Source of the DNA: an uncultured Rhodospirillaceae bacterium
GTDB lineage: Bacteria > Pseudomonadota > Alphaproteobacteria > Azospirillales > Azospirillaceae
DNA: 64,000 nucleotides
Direction of reading: 5' to 3'
Assembly: GCA_937927415.1 (NCBI GenBank)
Contig: CALBDS010000056.1
Coordinates: 1-64,000 of the forward strand
Numbering within the stretch: position 1 is the first letter of the stretch; every line of letters begins with the position of its first letter. Both the position numbers and the translations under genes were made by a program. The notes under the pieces are model-generated. The model worked only from the letters and a program-made list of their open reading frames with translations, did not search any database and had not been told where the DNA came from. This document shows, piece by piece, positions 34,020 through 42,573 of this stretch.

Positions 34020-34738
34020 GGGTTAGCCTTTCGACAGGGGAGGAATGGGAGAGAGCATGGCCTTTCTTTCAGCCTGTTTCCTTTTTCAAAAGATTGATGC
34101 ACCAGTACAAAATATTCTAACAGGAAAGCCAAATAAATCTTGGAAACGAAGAATTCAAAAAAGAAAATGCCGTCAAAGATCATGATGCGATGTCTGCGGC
34201 GTTGGGAAGGGGAAAAGGGCGCGGTACGCCATCGGCGGCGGTGTTCCCGTCCGCCGGGGTAACACCGGCACGGATGTTCCGCCATGGCTATCCCTTTATC
34301 ACACCGGAAATTCGTCGTGTTATCTGCAAGAGTAGAAGAATAATTTTTGGTTAAGCCGTCGCTTGTCCGTCAAAAAACCGTTTGAAATCAACAAAGTTTG
34401 GAAAATTACTTTTTGGAAAGATACCCCTTTATTTCGCAGAAACCAGACAATAAAGCGCAGGCTTCACCACACCCGGACCGATTTTTCCTTTGCACCCCGT
34501 TTTTTCAGAAGACCTTCTCGCGGCGGCGCTACACCCAACGCCCGTCTGGTTTTGGCGGTGGAGCGGTGATGTGATGACTGCGGGGCTTCGCAACCGCGAA
34601 CAAAAAGACCGAGACAAATGCCGGAATATCAGAAACATCAGCAATGAATTCTTGGTTTTATTTGTAGCCGATCAGAAGCCATCCAACCGGGTTATCCCGT
34701 TACTCTCCGGCCGCAGGGGCCGGGCACAAGGGGGCCGC
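34020..34738. other. 719-base AT-rich gap between ugd and the glycosyltransferase
   Basis: This gap is markedly poorer in G+C than everything around it, especially 34080-34180 and 34310-34460. It presumably holds divergent promoters for ugd and the exopolysaccharide genes. A 68-codon frame at 34363-34569 has Lys/Arg-rich content without a domain and was not called. I see no tRNA, CRISPR or JUMPstart-like sequence. The composition suggests transferred DNA or a large regulatory region. Confidence 0.5.
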
Positions 34739-35542
34739 ATGACCGTTACCGACATCCCGCTCACCTCCTTTTCCGAGCCGCCACGGATCGATGTGCTGGG
34801 GGTGGAGGTCAGCGCCATCAACATGGACGTGGCCGTCGCCGCCATCCGCCGCTGGATTGCCGAACAACGGCGGACCTATGTCTGTGTGACCGGCGTCCAT
34901 GGGGTGATGGAAAGCCAGAAGGACCCGACGCTGCGCGACATCCACAACCGCGCCGATCTGGTCACCCCCGACGGCATGCCGCTGGTCTGGCTGCTGAAGC
35001 ACGCCGGCCACCGCACGGCGGACCGGGTGTACGGCCCGGACCTGATGGCGACGGTGTTTGCCGCCACGGCCGGCGGCGACGGCCCGCGCCATTTCCTCTA
35101 CGGCTCGACGCCGGAGGTGCTGGAGCGGCTGTCCCAGAACCTGCAGATCCGTTATCCCGGCTGCCGCATCGTCGGCACCCTGTCCCCCCCGTTCCGCCCG
35201 CTGACGGCGGCGGAAACCGCGGACGTCACCGCGCGCATCAACGCCAGCGGCGCCGATATCGTGTGGGTCGGTCTGGGCACCCCCAAACAGGAACGCTGGA
35301 TGGGCGAGCACCGTCCGCTCCTGACCGCTCCGGTGCTGATCGGGGTGGGGGCCGCGTTCGATTTCCACGCCGGGCTGAAACGGCAAGCGCCGCGCTTCAT
35401 CCAGCGCAGCGGTTTCGAATGGCTGTTCCGGCTGGCGACCGAACCGCGGCGGCTGTGGCGGCGCTACGCCACCGGCAACCCGCGTTTCATGGTGCGCATC
35501 GCCGGGCAACTGTTGCGGCAGCCCCGCTCCCCCGCGACGTGA
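34739..35542 (+). CDS. WecG/TagA/CpsF-family glycosyltransferase (GT26)
   Basis: A 267-residue glycosyltransferase of the family that adds ManNAcA or similar sugars to undecaprenyl-linked intermediates on the cytoplasmic side. Landmarks are VCVTGVHGVMESQKDP near residue 45, TPDGMPLVWLLK near 72, VYGPDLM near 95, WVGLGTPKQERWM near 180 and GVGAAFDFHAG near 200. ATG 34739 gives a normal-length protein; the longer frame is low-complexity. First gene of a plus-strand set that continues with an epimerase, acyltransferase and sugar-phosphate transferase. Confidence 0.9.
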   Translation: MTVTDIPLTSFSEPPRIDVLGVEVSAINMDVAVAAIRRWIAEQRRTYVCVTGVHGVMESQKDPTLRDIHNRADLVTPDGMPLVWLLKHAGHRTADRVYGPDLMATVFAATAGGDGPRHFLYGSTPEVLERLSQNLQIRYPGCRIVGTLSPPFRPLTAAETADVTARINASGADIVWVGLGTPKQERWMGEHRPLLTAPVLIGVGAAFDFHAGLKRQAPRFIQRSGFEWLFRLATEPRRLWRRYATGNPRFMVRIAGQLLRQPRSPAT

Positions 35543-35581
35543 CCCTTTCCCCTTCCCCCTTGGCCCGTTTTCGGAGACGCA

Positions 35582-36610
35582 ATGAACACGAACGACACGA
35601 TTCTGGTAACCGGGGCCGGCGGTTTCATCGGCGGCCATCTGGTGGCCGACCTGCTGCGCCAGGGCTACACCCGCATCCGCGCCGTGGACTGGAAGGATCC
35701 CGCCGACTGGCACCAGTTCTTTCCCCAGGTGGAAAACCGCCAGCGCGACCTGAAGGACGCCGCCGCCTGCTACGAGGTGACCGAGGGCGTGGATTACGTC
35801 TTCAATCTGGCCGCCGACATGGGCGGGATGGGCTTCATCGAAACCCACAGGGCCGATTGCATGCTGTCCGTGCTCATCAGCACCCACATGCTGCTGGCGG
35901 CACGGGACTGCGGGGTCAAGCGGCTTCTCTACACCTCTTCGGCCTGCGTCTACGCCGCCGACAAGCAGACCGACGCCGACGTGACGGCGCTGAAGGAAAG
36001 CGACGCCTATCCCGCCCTGCCCGAAGACGGCTATGGCTGGGAAAAGCTGTTCAGCGAGCGCATGTGCCGCCATTTCTCCGAGGATTTCGGGCTGGAAACC
36101 CGGTGCGTGCGCTTTCACAACGTCTATGGCCCCTTCGGCGCCTATGACGGCGGCCGGGAAAAGGCCCCCGCCGCCATCTGCCGCAAGGTGATCGAGGCCA
36201 AGCTGTCGGGCCGGCACGAGATCGAGATCTGGGGCGACGGCGAACAGACCCGCAGCTTCATGTACATCGACGATTGCCTGTACGGCACACAGATGATTAT
36301 GACGGGTGGCTTCGCCGACCCCATCAATCTGGGCAGCGATCAGATGGTCACCATCAACGAACTGGTGGACATCGCCGAAGACATCGCCGGCATCCGGCTG
36401 AATCGCCGCTACAAGCTGAACGCGCCCAAGGGTGTGCGTGGGCGCAACAGCGACAACACCCTGATCCGCGCGGTGTTCGGCTGGGCGCCGTCGATCCGGC
36501 TGGAAGACGGGCTGGAACGGACCTACCGCTGGATTTACGATCAGATGGCCGCCCCCCAAACGGCGGGCGATGCACAGCCCCTGAAGGTGATGGCCGGCGG
36601 GCGGCGGTAA
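35582..36610 (+). CDS. NAD-dependent epimerase, GDP-mannose 3,5-epimerase-like
   Basis: A 342-residue extended short-chain dehydrogenase. It has the Rossmann motif GAGGFIGGHLV at residue 10, the acid NLAADMGGMGFI near 80 and the catalytic YGWEK (Tyr/Lys) near 150. NLAADMGGMG, TSSACVYA near 120 and VYGPFG with GREKAPAAICRK near 185 are the pattern of GDP-mannose 3,5-epimerases, which give GDP-L-galactose or GDP-L-gulose. That enzyme is best known from plants and is uncommon in bacteria; a related sugar-nucleotide epimerase is the alternative. Gap of 39 bases to the glycosyltransferase. Confidence 0.8.
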   Translation: MNTNDTILVTGAGGFIGGHLVADLLRQGYTRIRAVDWKDPADWHQFFPQVENRQRDLKDAAACYEVTEGVDYVFNLAADMGGMGFIETHRADCMLSVLISTHMLLAARDCGVKRLLYTSSACVYAADKQTDADVTALKESDAYPALPEDGYGWEKLFSERMCRHFSEDFGLETRCVRFHNVYGPFGAYDGGREKAPAAICRKVIEAKLSGRHEIEIWGDGEQTRSFMYIDDCLYGTQMIMTGGFADPINLGSDQMVTINELVDIAEDIAGIRLNRRYKLNAPKGVRGRNSDNTLIRAVFGWAPSIRLEDGLERTYRWIYDQMAAPQTAGDAQPLKVMAGGRR

Positions 36611-36611
36611 C

Positions 36612-37763
36612 GTGCCCATGGCCCGCCCGGACGCCCACACTGTCACCCGTTTCGACGCCCTCGACGCCTGGCGCGGCGTGTGCGCCGTGCTGGTGGCGCT
36701 CTATCACCTGCCCGTGGGCTGGAGCCTGGGGGACTGGGCGGTGGTGCGCAACGGGTTCCTGTTCGTGGACTTCTTCTTCGTCCTCAGCGGGTTCGTCATT
36801 TCCCATGCCTATGGGGAGCGGCTGTCCGGCGGGCGGGCCTATGGGGCGTTTCTGATCCGGCGGTTCGGGCGGGTCTGGCCGTTGCACGTGGTGGTCCTGC
36901 TGGCTTTCGCCGCCGTCGAAGCCGTCAAGCTGGCGCTCCTGGCCGATCCCGCCGGCGGCGAACGGACCAGCGCCTTCGCCTTCCTCACCAACCTGACCCT
37001 GGTGCACGGGCTGGGGATTCACGGAACCTTGACCTGGAACCCGCTCAGCTGGTCCATCAGCGTTGAATTCTGGGTCTATGTCCTGTTCGGGCTGGCGGTT
37101 CTGGCCGGCGGACGGTGGCGGGTGGGGCTGACCGTGGCCGCAGGGGTGGCGGGATTGGCCGTCCTGGCCGTCTTCTCCCCCCACGGGATGGACGCGACGT
37201 ATGATTACGGGCTGTTCCGCTGCCTTTACGGTTTTGCCGTCGGGTGCGGAACATACGCCCTGTGGCGCCGCACGTCCCGCCGCTCCATCCCCGCCCCGGC
37301 GCGCAAAGGCGCCGCCACGGCGCTGGAAGGGGTGGCGGTCGCCGCGGCGGTGCTGTTCGTCGCCAACAGCGGCCACGACCCGGCGGCCCTGGCCGCCCCG
37401 CTGGTGTTCGCCGGGGTGGTGTGGGTTTTCGCCCATGAGGCCGGGGCCGTCAGCCGTGCCCTGACCACCCCCGCCCTCCAGTATTTGGGAGCCATATCCT
37501 ACGGAATCTACATCATCCATGGATTGCTGCTCTACGTCGTGACGAACGCCATCGGGCTTTCCGCCCGGTGGGGAGGCAAGGACGGCGGAGCGGTGGCGGT
37601 GCACGGCCCCGCCGGGGATGCCCTGGCCATCGCCTATGCCGCCGCCGTGATCGCCCTGGCGGCGTTGGCCGCCCGGCTGGTGGAAGGGCCGGGCCGCCGC
37701 GCCTTCAACCGTCTGGCCATCGCCCACGAACGCCGCGGCGTCACCGCCAATGCCTATCCCTGA
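36612..37763 (+). CDS. Acyltransferase 3 family membrane protein (first copy)
   Basis: A protein of about 383 residues (GTG 36612) or 381 residues (ATG 36618), with about 10 membrane segments. The first helix holds the catalytic pattern FDALDAWRGVCAVLVALYH, followed by FLFVDFFFVLSGFVISHAYG, standard for the Acyl_transf_3 family. These proteins add acetyl or succinyl groups to exported sugars or lipids. It starts immediately after the epimerase and is followed 14 bases later by the sugar-phosphate transferase with a strong AGGAGG, so it probably modifies the same polysaccharide. Confidence 0.85.
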   Translation: MPMARPDAHTVTRFDALDAWRGVCAVLVALYHLPVGWSLGDWAVVRNGFLFVDFFFVLSGFVISHAYGERLSGGRAYGAFLIRRFGRVWPLHVVVLLAFAAVEAVKLALLADPAGGERTSAFAFLTNLTLVHGLGIHGTLTWNPLSWSISVEFWVYVLFGLAVLAGGRWRVGLTVAAGVAGLAVLAVFSPHGMDATYDYGLFRCLYGFAVGCGTYALWRRTSRRSIPAPARKGAATALEGVAVAAAVLFVANSGHDPAALAAPLVFAGVVWVFAHEAGAVSRALTTPALQYLGAISYGIYIIHGLLLYVVTNAIGLSARWGGKDGGAVAVHGPAGDALAIAYAAAVIALAALAARLVEGPGRRAFNRLAIAHERRGVTANAYP

Positions 37764-37777
37764 CAGGAGGACCGGGA

Positions 37778-39253
37778 ATGCGTCTTGCCCTTGCCGATGG
37801 CCCACGCACCACCCTGACCGCCGGCCTGACCGCCGGGCGTGCCCTGGGGACATCCCGTGCCGGATCCCTGGCCGGAATGGCGGCGGTGAGCGAATTCGCC
37901 CTGCTGCTGCTGGTGGCCTTTCTGTTCCAGGCCATCGGCGACACGCCGGAAGAGGGCAGCCGCACACCCGCGGCCTTTGTGGTGACGGCGGTATCGGGGG
38001 CGCTGGTGATCGTCATGGCCAACGGGCTGGCGGGGCTGTACGACCGCCGGGTTCTGTTCGATGCGCGGCGGCGGCGCGGACGGCTGGCGGCAGCGGCAGC
38101 CCTGGGCACCATGGTGGTGATGTTCGGCGCCCTGCTGCGCGACGGCGGCACGGCCCTGGCGCCCACCGCCCTGGCGCCGGTGCCGCTGGCCGTGTGGTTC
38201 CTGGCCAGCATGGCGGCGCTGCTGGGCAACCGCTGGCTGCTGGCCGTCTGGCTGCGGCGGCAGGCGGCGGCGGGGCGGTTCCGCCGCAACGTTCTGGTGA
38301 TCGGCAACCCGGACCTGCCCGACGGGCTGGTTCCGCTGGCCGACAGCGCCGACGAGGCGGACGGCCCCGCCATCCGTCTGGTGGGAATGGTGCGCGTCGC
38401 CGATCTTCCGATGGCGGGGCTTCCGATACCCAATCTCCCAATGTTGGGAGAGGTGGGCGAGTTGTGGCGGATCGTGCGCGACCATGACGTGACCGACGTG
38501 GTGGTGGCCCCGCCGTGGAACGACCCCGCCGCGGTGTGGAGCACGCTGCGGGCGGCGGGGATGGCGCCGGTTGACGTGCATCTGCTGCTGGGGCCGGCGG
38601 CGGGCGGCCGTGCGATGGTGCTGGAGGTGGCGCGCAACCCGTCGCGGGGCTGGGCGGCGGCGGCCAAACGGGCGGAAGACCTGCTGCTGGTGTCGCTGCT
38701 GCTGGTGCTGCTGGGGCCGCTGATGGCCCTGGTGGCGGTGGCGGTGCGGCTGGACAGCCCCGGCCCGGTGCTGTTCCGCCAGCAGCGGTACGGCTACAAC
38801 AACCGCCCCTTCGCGGTGTTCAAGTTCCGCACCATGCATGTGGACCGGGGCGATGCCAGCGGCACCCGGCGCACGGTGCGCAACGATCCCCGCGTGACCC
38901 GGCTGGGCCGGTTCCTGCGCCGGTCCAGCCTGGACGAGCTGCCGCAACTGTTCAACGTGCTGCGGGGCGAGATGGCGCTGGTGGGGCCGCGGGCGCACCC
39001 GGTGACCATGCTGGCGGGCGACGTGCCCTATCACGAGGCGGTGGCCGATTACGCCGCCCGCCACCGGGTGCGCCCCGGCATCACCGGGCTGGCCCAGATC
39101 AACGGGCTGCGCGGCGCGGTGGATACGGTGGAAAAGGGCCGGCGGCGGGTGGCTTATGACCTGCTTTACATCGACAACCTGTCGCTGTGGCTGGATCTGA
39201 AGATCCTGGCCCTGACCCCGCTGTGCCTGCTGAAAGACGACAACGCCTATTGA
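37778..39253 (+). CDS. Polyprenyl glycosyl-phosphate transferase (WcaJ/ExoY-like)
   Basis: A 491-residue initiating enzyme that transfers a sugar-1-phosphate from a nucleotide sugar to undecaprenyl phosphate. The N-terminal part (about 30-160) has four hydrophobic segments, then a CoA-binding-like domain (about 165-300). The C-terminal catalytic domain begins near 305 with DLLLVSLLLVLLGPLMALVA and shows VLFRQQRYGYNNRPFAVFKFRTM, RRSSLDELPQLFNVLRGEM and VRPGITGLAQINGLRG (in order, quoted in pieces). ATG 37778 follows AGGAGG with a 7-base spacing. Wzx, Wzy and other transferases are not in this cluster, so the rest of the pathway must lie elsewhere. Confidence 0.9.
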   Translation: MRLALADGPRTTLTAGLTAGRALGTSRAGSLAGMAAVSEFALLLLVAFLFQAIGDTPEEGSRTPAAFVVTAVSGALVIVMANGLAGLYDRRVLFDARRRRGRLAAAAALGTMVVMFGALLRDGGTALAPTALAPVPLAVWFLASMAALLGNRWLLAVWLRRQAAAGRFRRNVLVIGNPDLPDGLVPLADSADEADGPAIRLVGMVRVADLPMAGLPIPNLPMLGEVGELWRIVRDHDVTDVVVAPPWNDPAAVWSTLRAAGMAPVDVHLLLGPAAGGRAMVLEVARNPSRGWAAAAKRAEDLLLVSLLLVLLGPLMALVAVAVRLDSPGPVLFRQQRYGYNNRPFAVFKFRTMHVDRGDASGTRRTVRNDPRVTRLGRFLRRSSLDELPQLFNVLRGEMALVGPRAHPVTMLAGDVPYHEAVADYAARHRVRPGITGLAQINGLRGAVDTVEKGRRRVAYDLLYIDNLSLWLDLKILALTPLCLLKDDNAY

Positions 39254-39285
39254 CCGCAACCAAGAACCATAAGGATGCCCAGGCC

Positions 39286-40548
39286 ATGAGGGAAGCGACC
39301 CCATCCACACCGGATGCCTCCTTTTCCCTGTGGCTCGATGCTTTCCGCTGGGTGGCGGCGCTCTGCGTCGTCATCACCCACACCGGCAACCGGCTGCTGA
39401 CCAACATCAACGACATCGACCTGCACCAGCGCACGCTGGTCCATTACGGCTTCACCTTTCTCACCGGCTTCGCGCATCAGGCGGTGATGGTCTTTTTCGT
39501 TCTCAGCGGCTTTCTGGTGGGCGGCAGCCTGATGCGCGAATGGCAGAGCACCGGCACCGTCGATGTGCGGCTCTATCTGATGAAACGGCTGGTGCGGTTA
39601 TGGGTGGTGCTGCTGCCGGCGCTGGTGCTGGTGGTCGCCGCCAACGCCGCCGCCCTGTGGCTGTTCAACGCCCCGTCCCATGGGGTCTTCGACAGCCGCG
39701 ACGTGCTGACGCGCATGGCGCCCGGTGCTTTTGCCTGCAACGCCCTGTTCTTGCAAACGGTGGCCTGTTGGGAATACGGGCGCAACGCCGCCCTGTGGTC
39801 GCTGTCGAACGAATTCTGGTATTATGTGGCCTTCCCCCTGCTGGTGCTGGGGCTGCTCCCCGGACGCGACGGGCGGCGCAAACCCCGGCTGCTGGTGCTT
39901 CTGGCCGGGCTGCTGACGCTGCTGACCGCGTTCCAGTTCACCGGGGCGTGGATCGGGCCGTATTTCGTGATCTGGCTGGCGGGGGTGGCGGTGGCGCTGG
40001 CCGCGCGCCCGCTGGTGCCCATGCGCCCATGGGCGGCGGGGGCGGTCTTCGCCGTCTTCGTGGTGGTCACCCGCATCCTCATCCGGCGGGAGGTGTTCGA
40101 GGACAGCGCGCTTTTCACCCTGGGCTACGATCTGGTGGTGATGCTGCTGTTCACCAACCTGCTCCTCTGCCTGAAGACCGCCGCCCACCTGCCGCCGCCG
40201 CCGCTGGGACGGCTGAACAGCCGGTTTGCCGGGGTATCCTTCTCCCTCTACTGCATCCACACGCCGATCCTGTACCTGTTCGCCGCCGCCAGCATGCAAT
40301 GGTTCGGCGTCGGCTGGCTGATGGTGCCGCGGGGGGCGGAAACCTGGATCCTGGTGATGGCGGCCATGGGCCTGTGCGTCGGATCGGCCTTTGCCTTCGC
40401 CCACGTCACCGAGCACCGCACCGACGCGGTGCGGCGGGCGGTGCAGCGGCTGCTGGCGCCCAAAACCCCCGCACCCACCCTGCCGGCGGCCCCGCCCTAC
40501 CCCGACAAGATCATGTACCCGCGATACGGCGCTGGAACAGATGCGTGA
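39286..40548 (+). CDS. Acyltransferase 3 family membrane protein (second copy)
   Basis: A 420-residue protein with about 10 membrane segments. The start carries SLWLDAFRWVAALCVVITH with catalytic-type Arg and His, then AVMVFFVLSGFLVGGSLM near residue 70. It is longer than the copy at 36612 and not closely similar beyond family motifs. ATG 39286 was chosen; the open frame extends back to 39187 but overlaps the preceding gene. Its 3' end overlaps the 3' end of the convergent eboC by 38 bases. Confidence 0.85.
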   Translation: MREATPSTPDASFSLWLDAFRWVAALCVVITHTGNRLLTNINDIDLHQRTLVHYGFTFLTGFAHQAVMVFFVLSGFLVGGSLMREWQSTGTVDVRLYLMKRLVRLWVVLLPALVLVVAANAAALWLFNAPSHGVFDSRDVLTRMAPGAFACNALFLQTVACWEYGRNAALWSLSNEFWYYVAFPLLVLGLLPGRDGRRKPRLLVLLAGLLTLLTAFQFTGAWIGPYFVIWLAGVAVALAARPLVPMRPWAAGAVFAVFVVVTRILIRREVFEDSALFTLGYDLVVMLLFTNLLLCLKTAAHLPPPPLGRLNSRFAGVSFSLYCIHTPILYLFAAASMQWFGVGWLMVPRGAETWILVMAAMGLCVGSAFAFAHVTEHRTDAVRRAVQRLLAPKTPAPTLPAAPPYPDKIMYPRYGAGTDA

Positions 40549-41407
40549 GCGGGAACGCCGCCGCCGCCGCCAGCCCCAGAACCGGCTGGCCGGCGGCGGC
40601 CACCAACACCCCATCCAACAGGGAAATCCCGGCGATCAGCGCCCCCACCGCCCGCGGCACGTTGCGCCGCCCCGGCATCAGCAGCCACGACAGGGCCAGC
40701 CCCACCCACGCCGCCAGCACCGCCAGCAGGCCGAACGCCACCCCGTTCACCGAAAAGACCAGCGGCACCGCCACGAACGGCACGGCCAGCACCGCCAGCG
40801 GCCACCATGACCCGACAGCGTTCGCCGCCTCCATCTTGGCGGCATAGGTCAGGCCGATGACGTAGCACAGAAGCAGCCCCGCCCCCACCGCCACCGCCGC
40901 CGGGAACCCGCCGCCCAGCGCCAGCGCCGCCCCGGCATAGACCAGCGCGCGGCAGGCCGCCATCACCACCGGGCTGAGCGGGTTGCCCTTGTGATGCATG
41001 TCATAGGCGACGATCACCCCGGCCAGCGCCAGCCCGGCGGCAAAGGCCGCGGTGCCGTGCAGCCCCAGCAGCAAGACCCCCGCCGCCAGCATGGCGAAAC
41101 CGGCGGCAAAGACGGTGCCCGCCGCCACCTGCCCGGCGGGAATGGGGCGGCCGGGCCGTTCGCGGGCGTCGATGGCGCGGTCGAAGGCGTCGTTCAGGTA
41201 CATCCCCGCCACATAGAGCAGGGAAAAGGCCAGCATGACCGCCAGCAGCGCCCCGCCGTCCAACCGCCCATCCCCCGCCGCCCCGGCCAGCACCGCCCCG
41301 GCGACGGTGTTGCTCCACACCGTCGGCAGGTTCGACACCCGCCCCAGGCGCAGGGCGACATCGACCCCGCCCCGCAGGCGCCCGATCACAGCCGTTCCCG
41401 TGTCCAT
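40511..41407 (-). CDS. eboC: EboC-like UbiA-family prenyltransferase
   Basis: A 298-residue membrane protein with about eight or nine helices. The UbiA-type aspartate motif is GMYLNDAFDRAIDARERPGR near residue 70, and the second, weaker one is VIVAYDMHHKGNPLSP near 135. EboC proteins are UbiA-like and found only in ebo clusters; a prenylated product is not known. The opening GRVSNLPTVWSNTVAG near 22 fits this branch. ATG 41407 overlaps the end of eboE by 22 bases. Its 3' end overlaps the acyltransferase gene. Confidence 0.83.
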   Translation of the reverse strand: MDTGTAVIGRLRGGVDVALRLGRVSNLPTVWSNTVAGAVLAGAAGDGRLDGGALLAVMLAFSLLYVAGMYLNDAFDRAIDARERPGRPIPAGQVAAGTVFAAGFAMLAAGVLLLGLHGTAAFAAGLALAGVIVAYDMHHKGNPLSPVVMAACRALVYAGAALALGGGFPAAVAVGAGLLLCYVIGLTYAAKMEAANAVGSWWPLAVLAVPFVAVPLVFSVNGVAFGLLAVLAAWVGLALSWLLMPGRRNVPRAVGALIAGISLLDGVLVAAAGQPVLGLAAAAAFPLTHLFQRRIAGT

Positions 41408-42573
41408 TGCAGCTCCAACGCCAGACTGTCCGTCAGGGAAAGGGGCCGTGCGCCGTGGGGCAGCACGTCCCAGGTGTAGGTTTCCACCTCCACATGGGCG
41501 GTCAGGCCGTCGCGGCGCTGGCGTTCCAGCACCGCGGCGGTGAAGCCTTGGGTGGTGGCAAAGGGGCCGCAGCGGTCCGCCCACACCGGCACATGGAAAT
41601 GCACCCGCCATTCCCCGTCATGGGCCGACGCCAGGGCATCGGGCAGGTCGGCAAAGCGGGTGGCGGTGCCGTCGGCGGCAAGGGCGGTGGTCTGGTGCAG
41701 ATAGACCCCCTCGGCAAAGGGGGCCAGCGCCGCCCGCCCGCCGGCATCGGCGCGCGGCAGGACCAGACCGGAACTGACCTGGATCTTGGCAATGGTAATT
41801 CCCGCCGCCGCCAGCCGGTCCAGGGCCGCATCGGCATCCTCGGCCATCACCGCGGCGTGGCAGGTGTCCAGACACAGGCCCAGATGGCGGCGCAAAGCGG
41901 CCTCGGCAGCACCCCGCCCATGCCCGGTCAGGGCGGCGAAGCGGGACACGGCGGCGGGGGAAAACAGCTCTTCGGTGAAGAAGGCCACCGCCTCGTCGAT
42001 GGTTTCCAGCAGGCAGCCGGGTTCCGGCTCCAGCGCCAGGACCACCACCCGCCCCCGCTCGCGCGCCAGCCGGTCGAGGGTGGCGGCGTGGCGCACCAGA
42101 CCCTCGGCAATGGCCGCGTGGTCCGCCGGCCCGGACAGATGCGCCTTGTAGCCGCCGGGGACGGTGCTGACGCTGCCGCCCACATCGTCGGGCTGGCCAT
42201 CCAGCAGGTCCACCAGCACCGCGGCCAGGGTGTTGGAATAGGCCAGCCGCCGCGGGTCGCGCCAATCGGGGCGGTAGACCGCATCCTTCACCGCCGTCCC
42301 GTGGAAGGTGCCATAGGGAAAGCCGTTGATGGTGAAGACATACAGCCCCTGATCGGCCAGCCAGGCGCGAAAATCCGCCAGCGCCGCCCCATCGCCCGCC
42401 AGTTCCGCCGCCGCCCGCGCCGACAGCCGCAGCCCCACGCCGAACGGGGCGCCGTGCGCCACCCGCTCCTTCACATCCGGCAGATGACGGCGCAGCGCCT
42501 CCGCCGTCTCCGCCCAGCTTTCCCCCGCGTGCACGTTGGTGCAGTAGGTCAGGTGCGCGCCGCCGACCCTCAT
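41386..42573 (-). CDS. eboE: EboE-like TIM-barrel protein
   Basis: A 395-residue TIM-barrel protein of the sugar-phosphate isomerase/AP endonuclease-like fold. It opens HLTYCTNVHAGESWAE, the recognisable EboE start, and has GLYVFTINGFPYGTFHG near 92, VLALEPEPGCLLETIDE near 195 and LGLCLDTCHAAVM near 255 with acidic and His residues suited to a metal centre. In databases the family is labelled metabolite traffic protein EboE, but no reaction is established. ATG 42573 overlaps the eboD stop by four bases; a much longer open frame upstream is eboD in another frame. Confidence 0.85.
   Translation of the reverse strand: MRVGGAHLTYCTNVHAGESWAETAEALRRHLPDVKERVAHGAPFGVGLRLSARAAAELAGDGAALADFRAWLADQGLYVFTINGFPYGTFHGTAVKDAVYRPDWRDPRRLAYSNTLAAVLVDLLDGQPDDVGGSVSTVPGGYKAHLSGPADHAAIAEGLVRHAATLDRLARERGRVVVLALEPEPGCLLETIDEAVAFFTEELFSPAAVSRFAALTGHGRGAAEAALRRHLGLCLDTCHAAVMAEDADAALDRLAAAGITIAKIQVSSGLVLPRADAGGRAALAPFAEGVYLHQTTALAADGTATRFADLPDALASAHDGEWRVHFHVPVWADRCGPFATTQGFTAAVLERQRRDGLTAHVEVETYTWDVLPHGARPLSLTDSLALELQWTRERL

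Noticed and set aside
34363..34569. 68-codon frame in the AT-rich gap
   Set aside because: No domain or ribosome-binding site, and the sequence looks non-coding.
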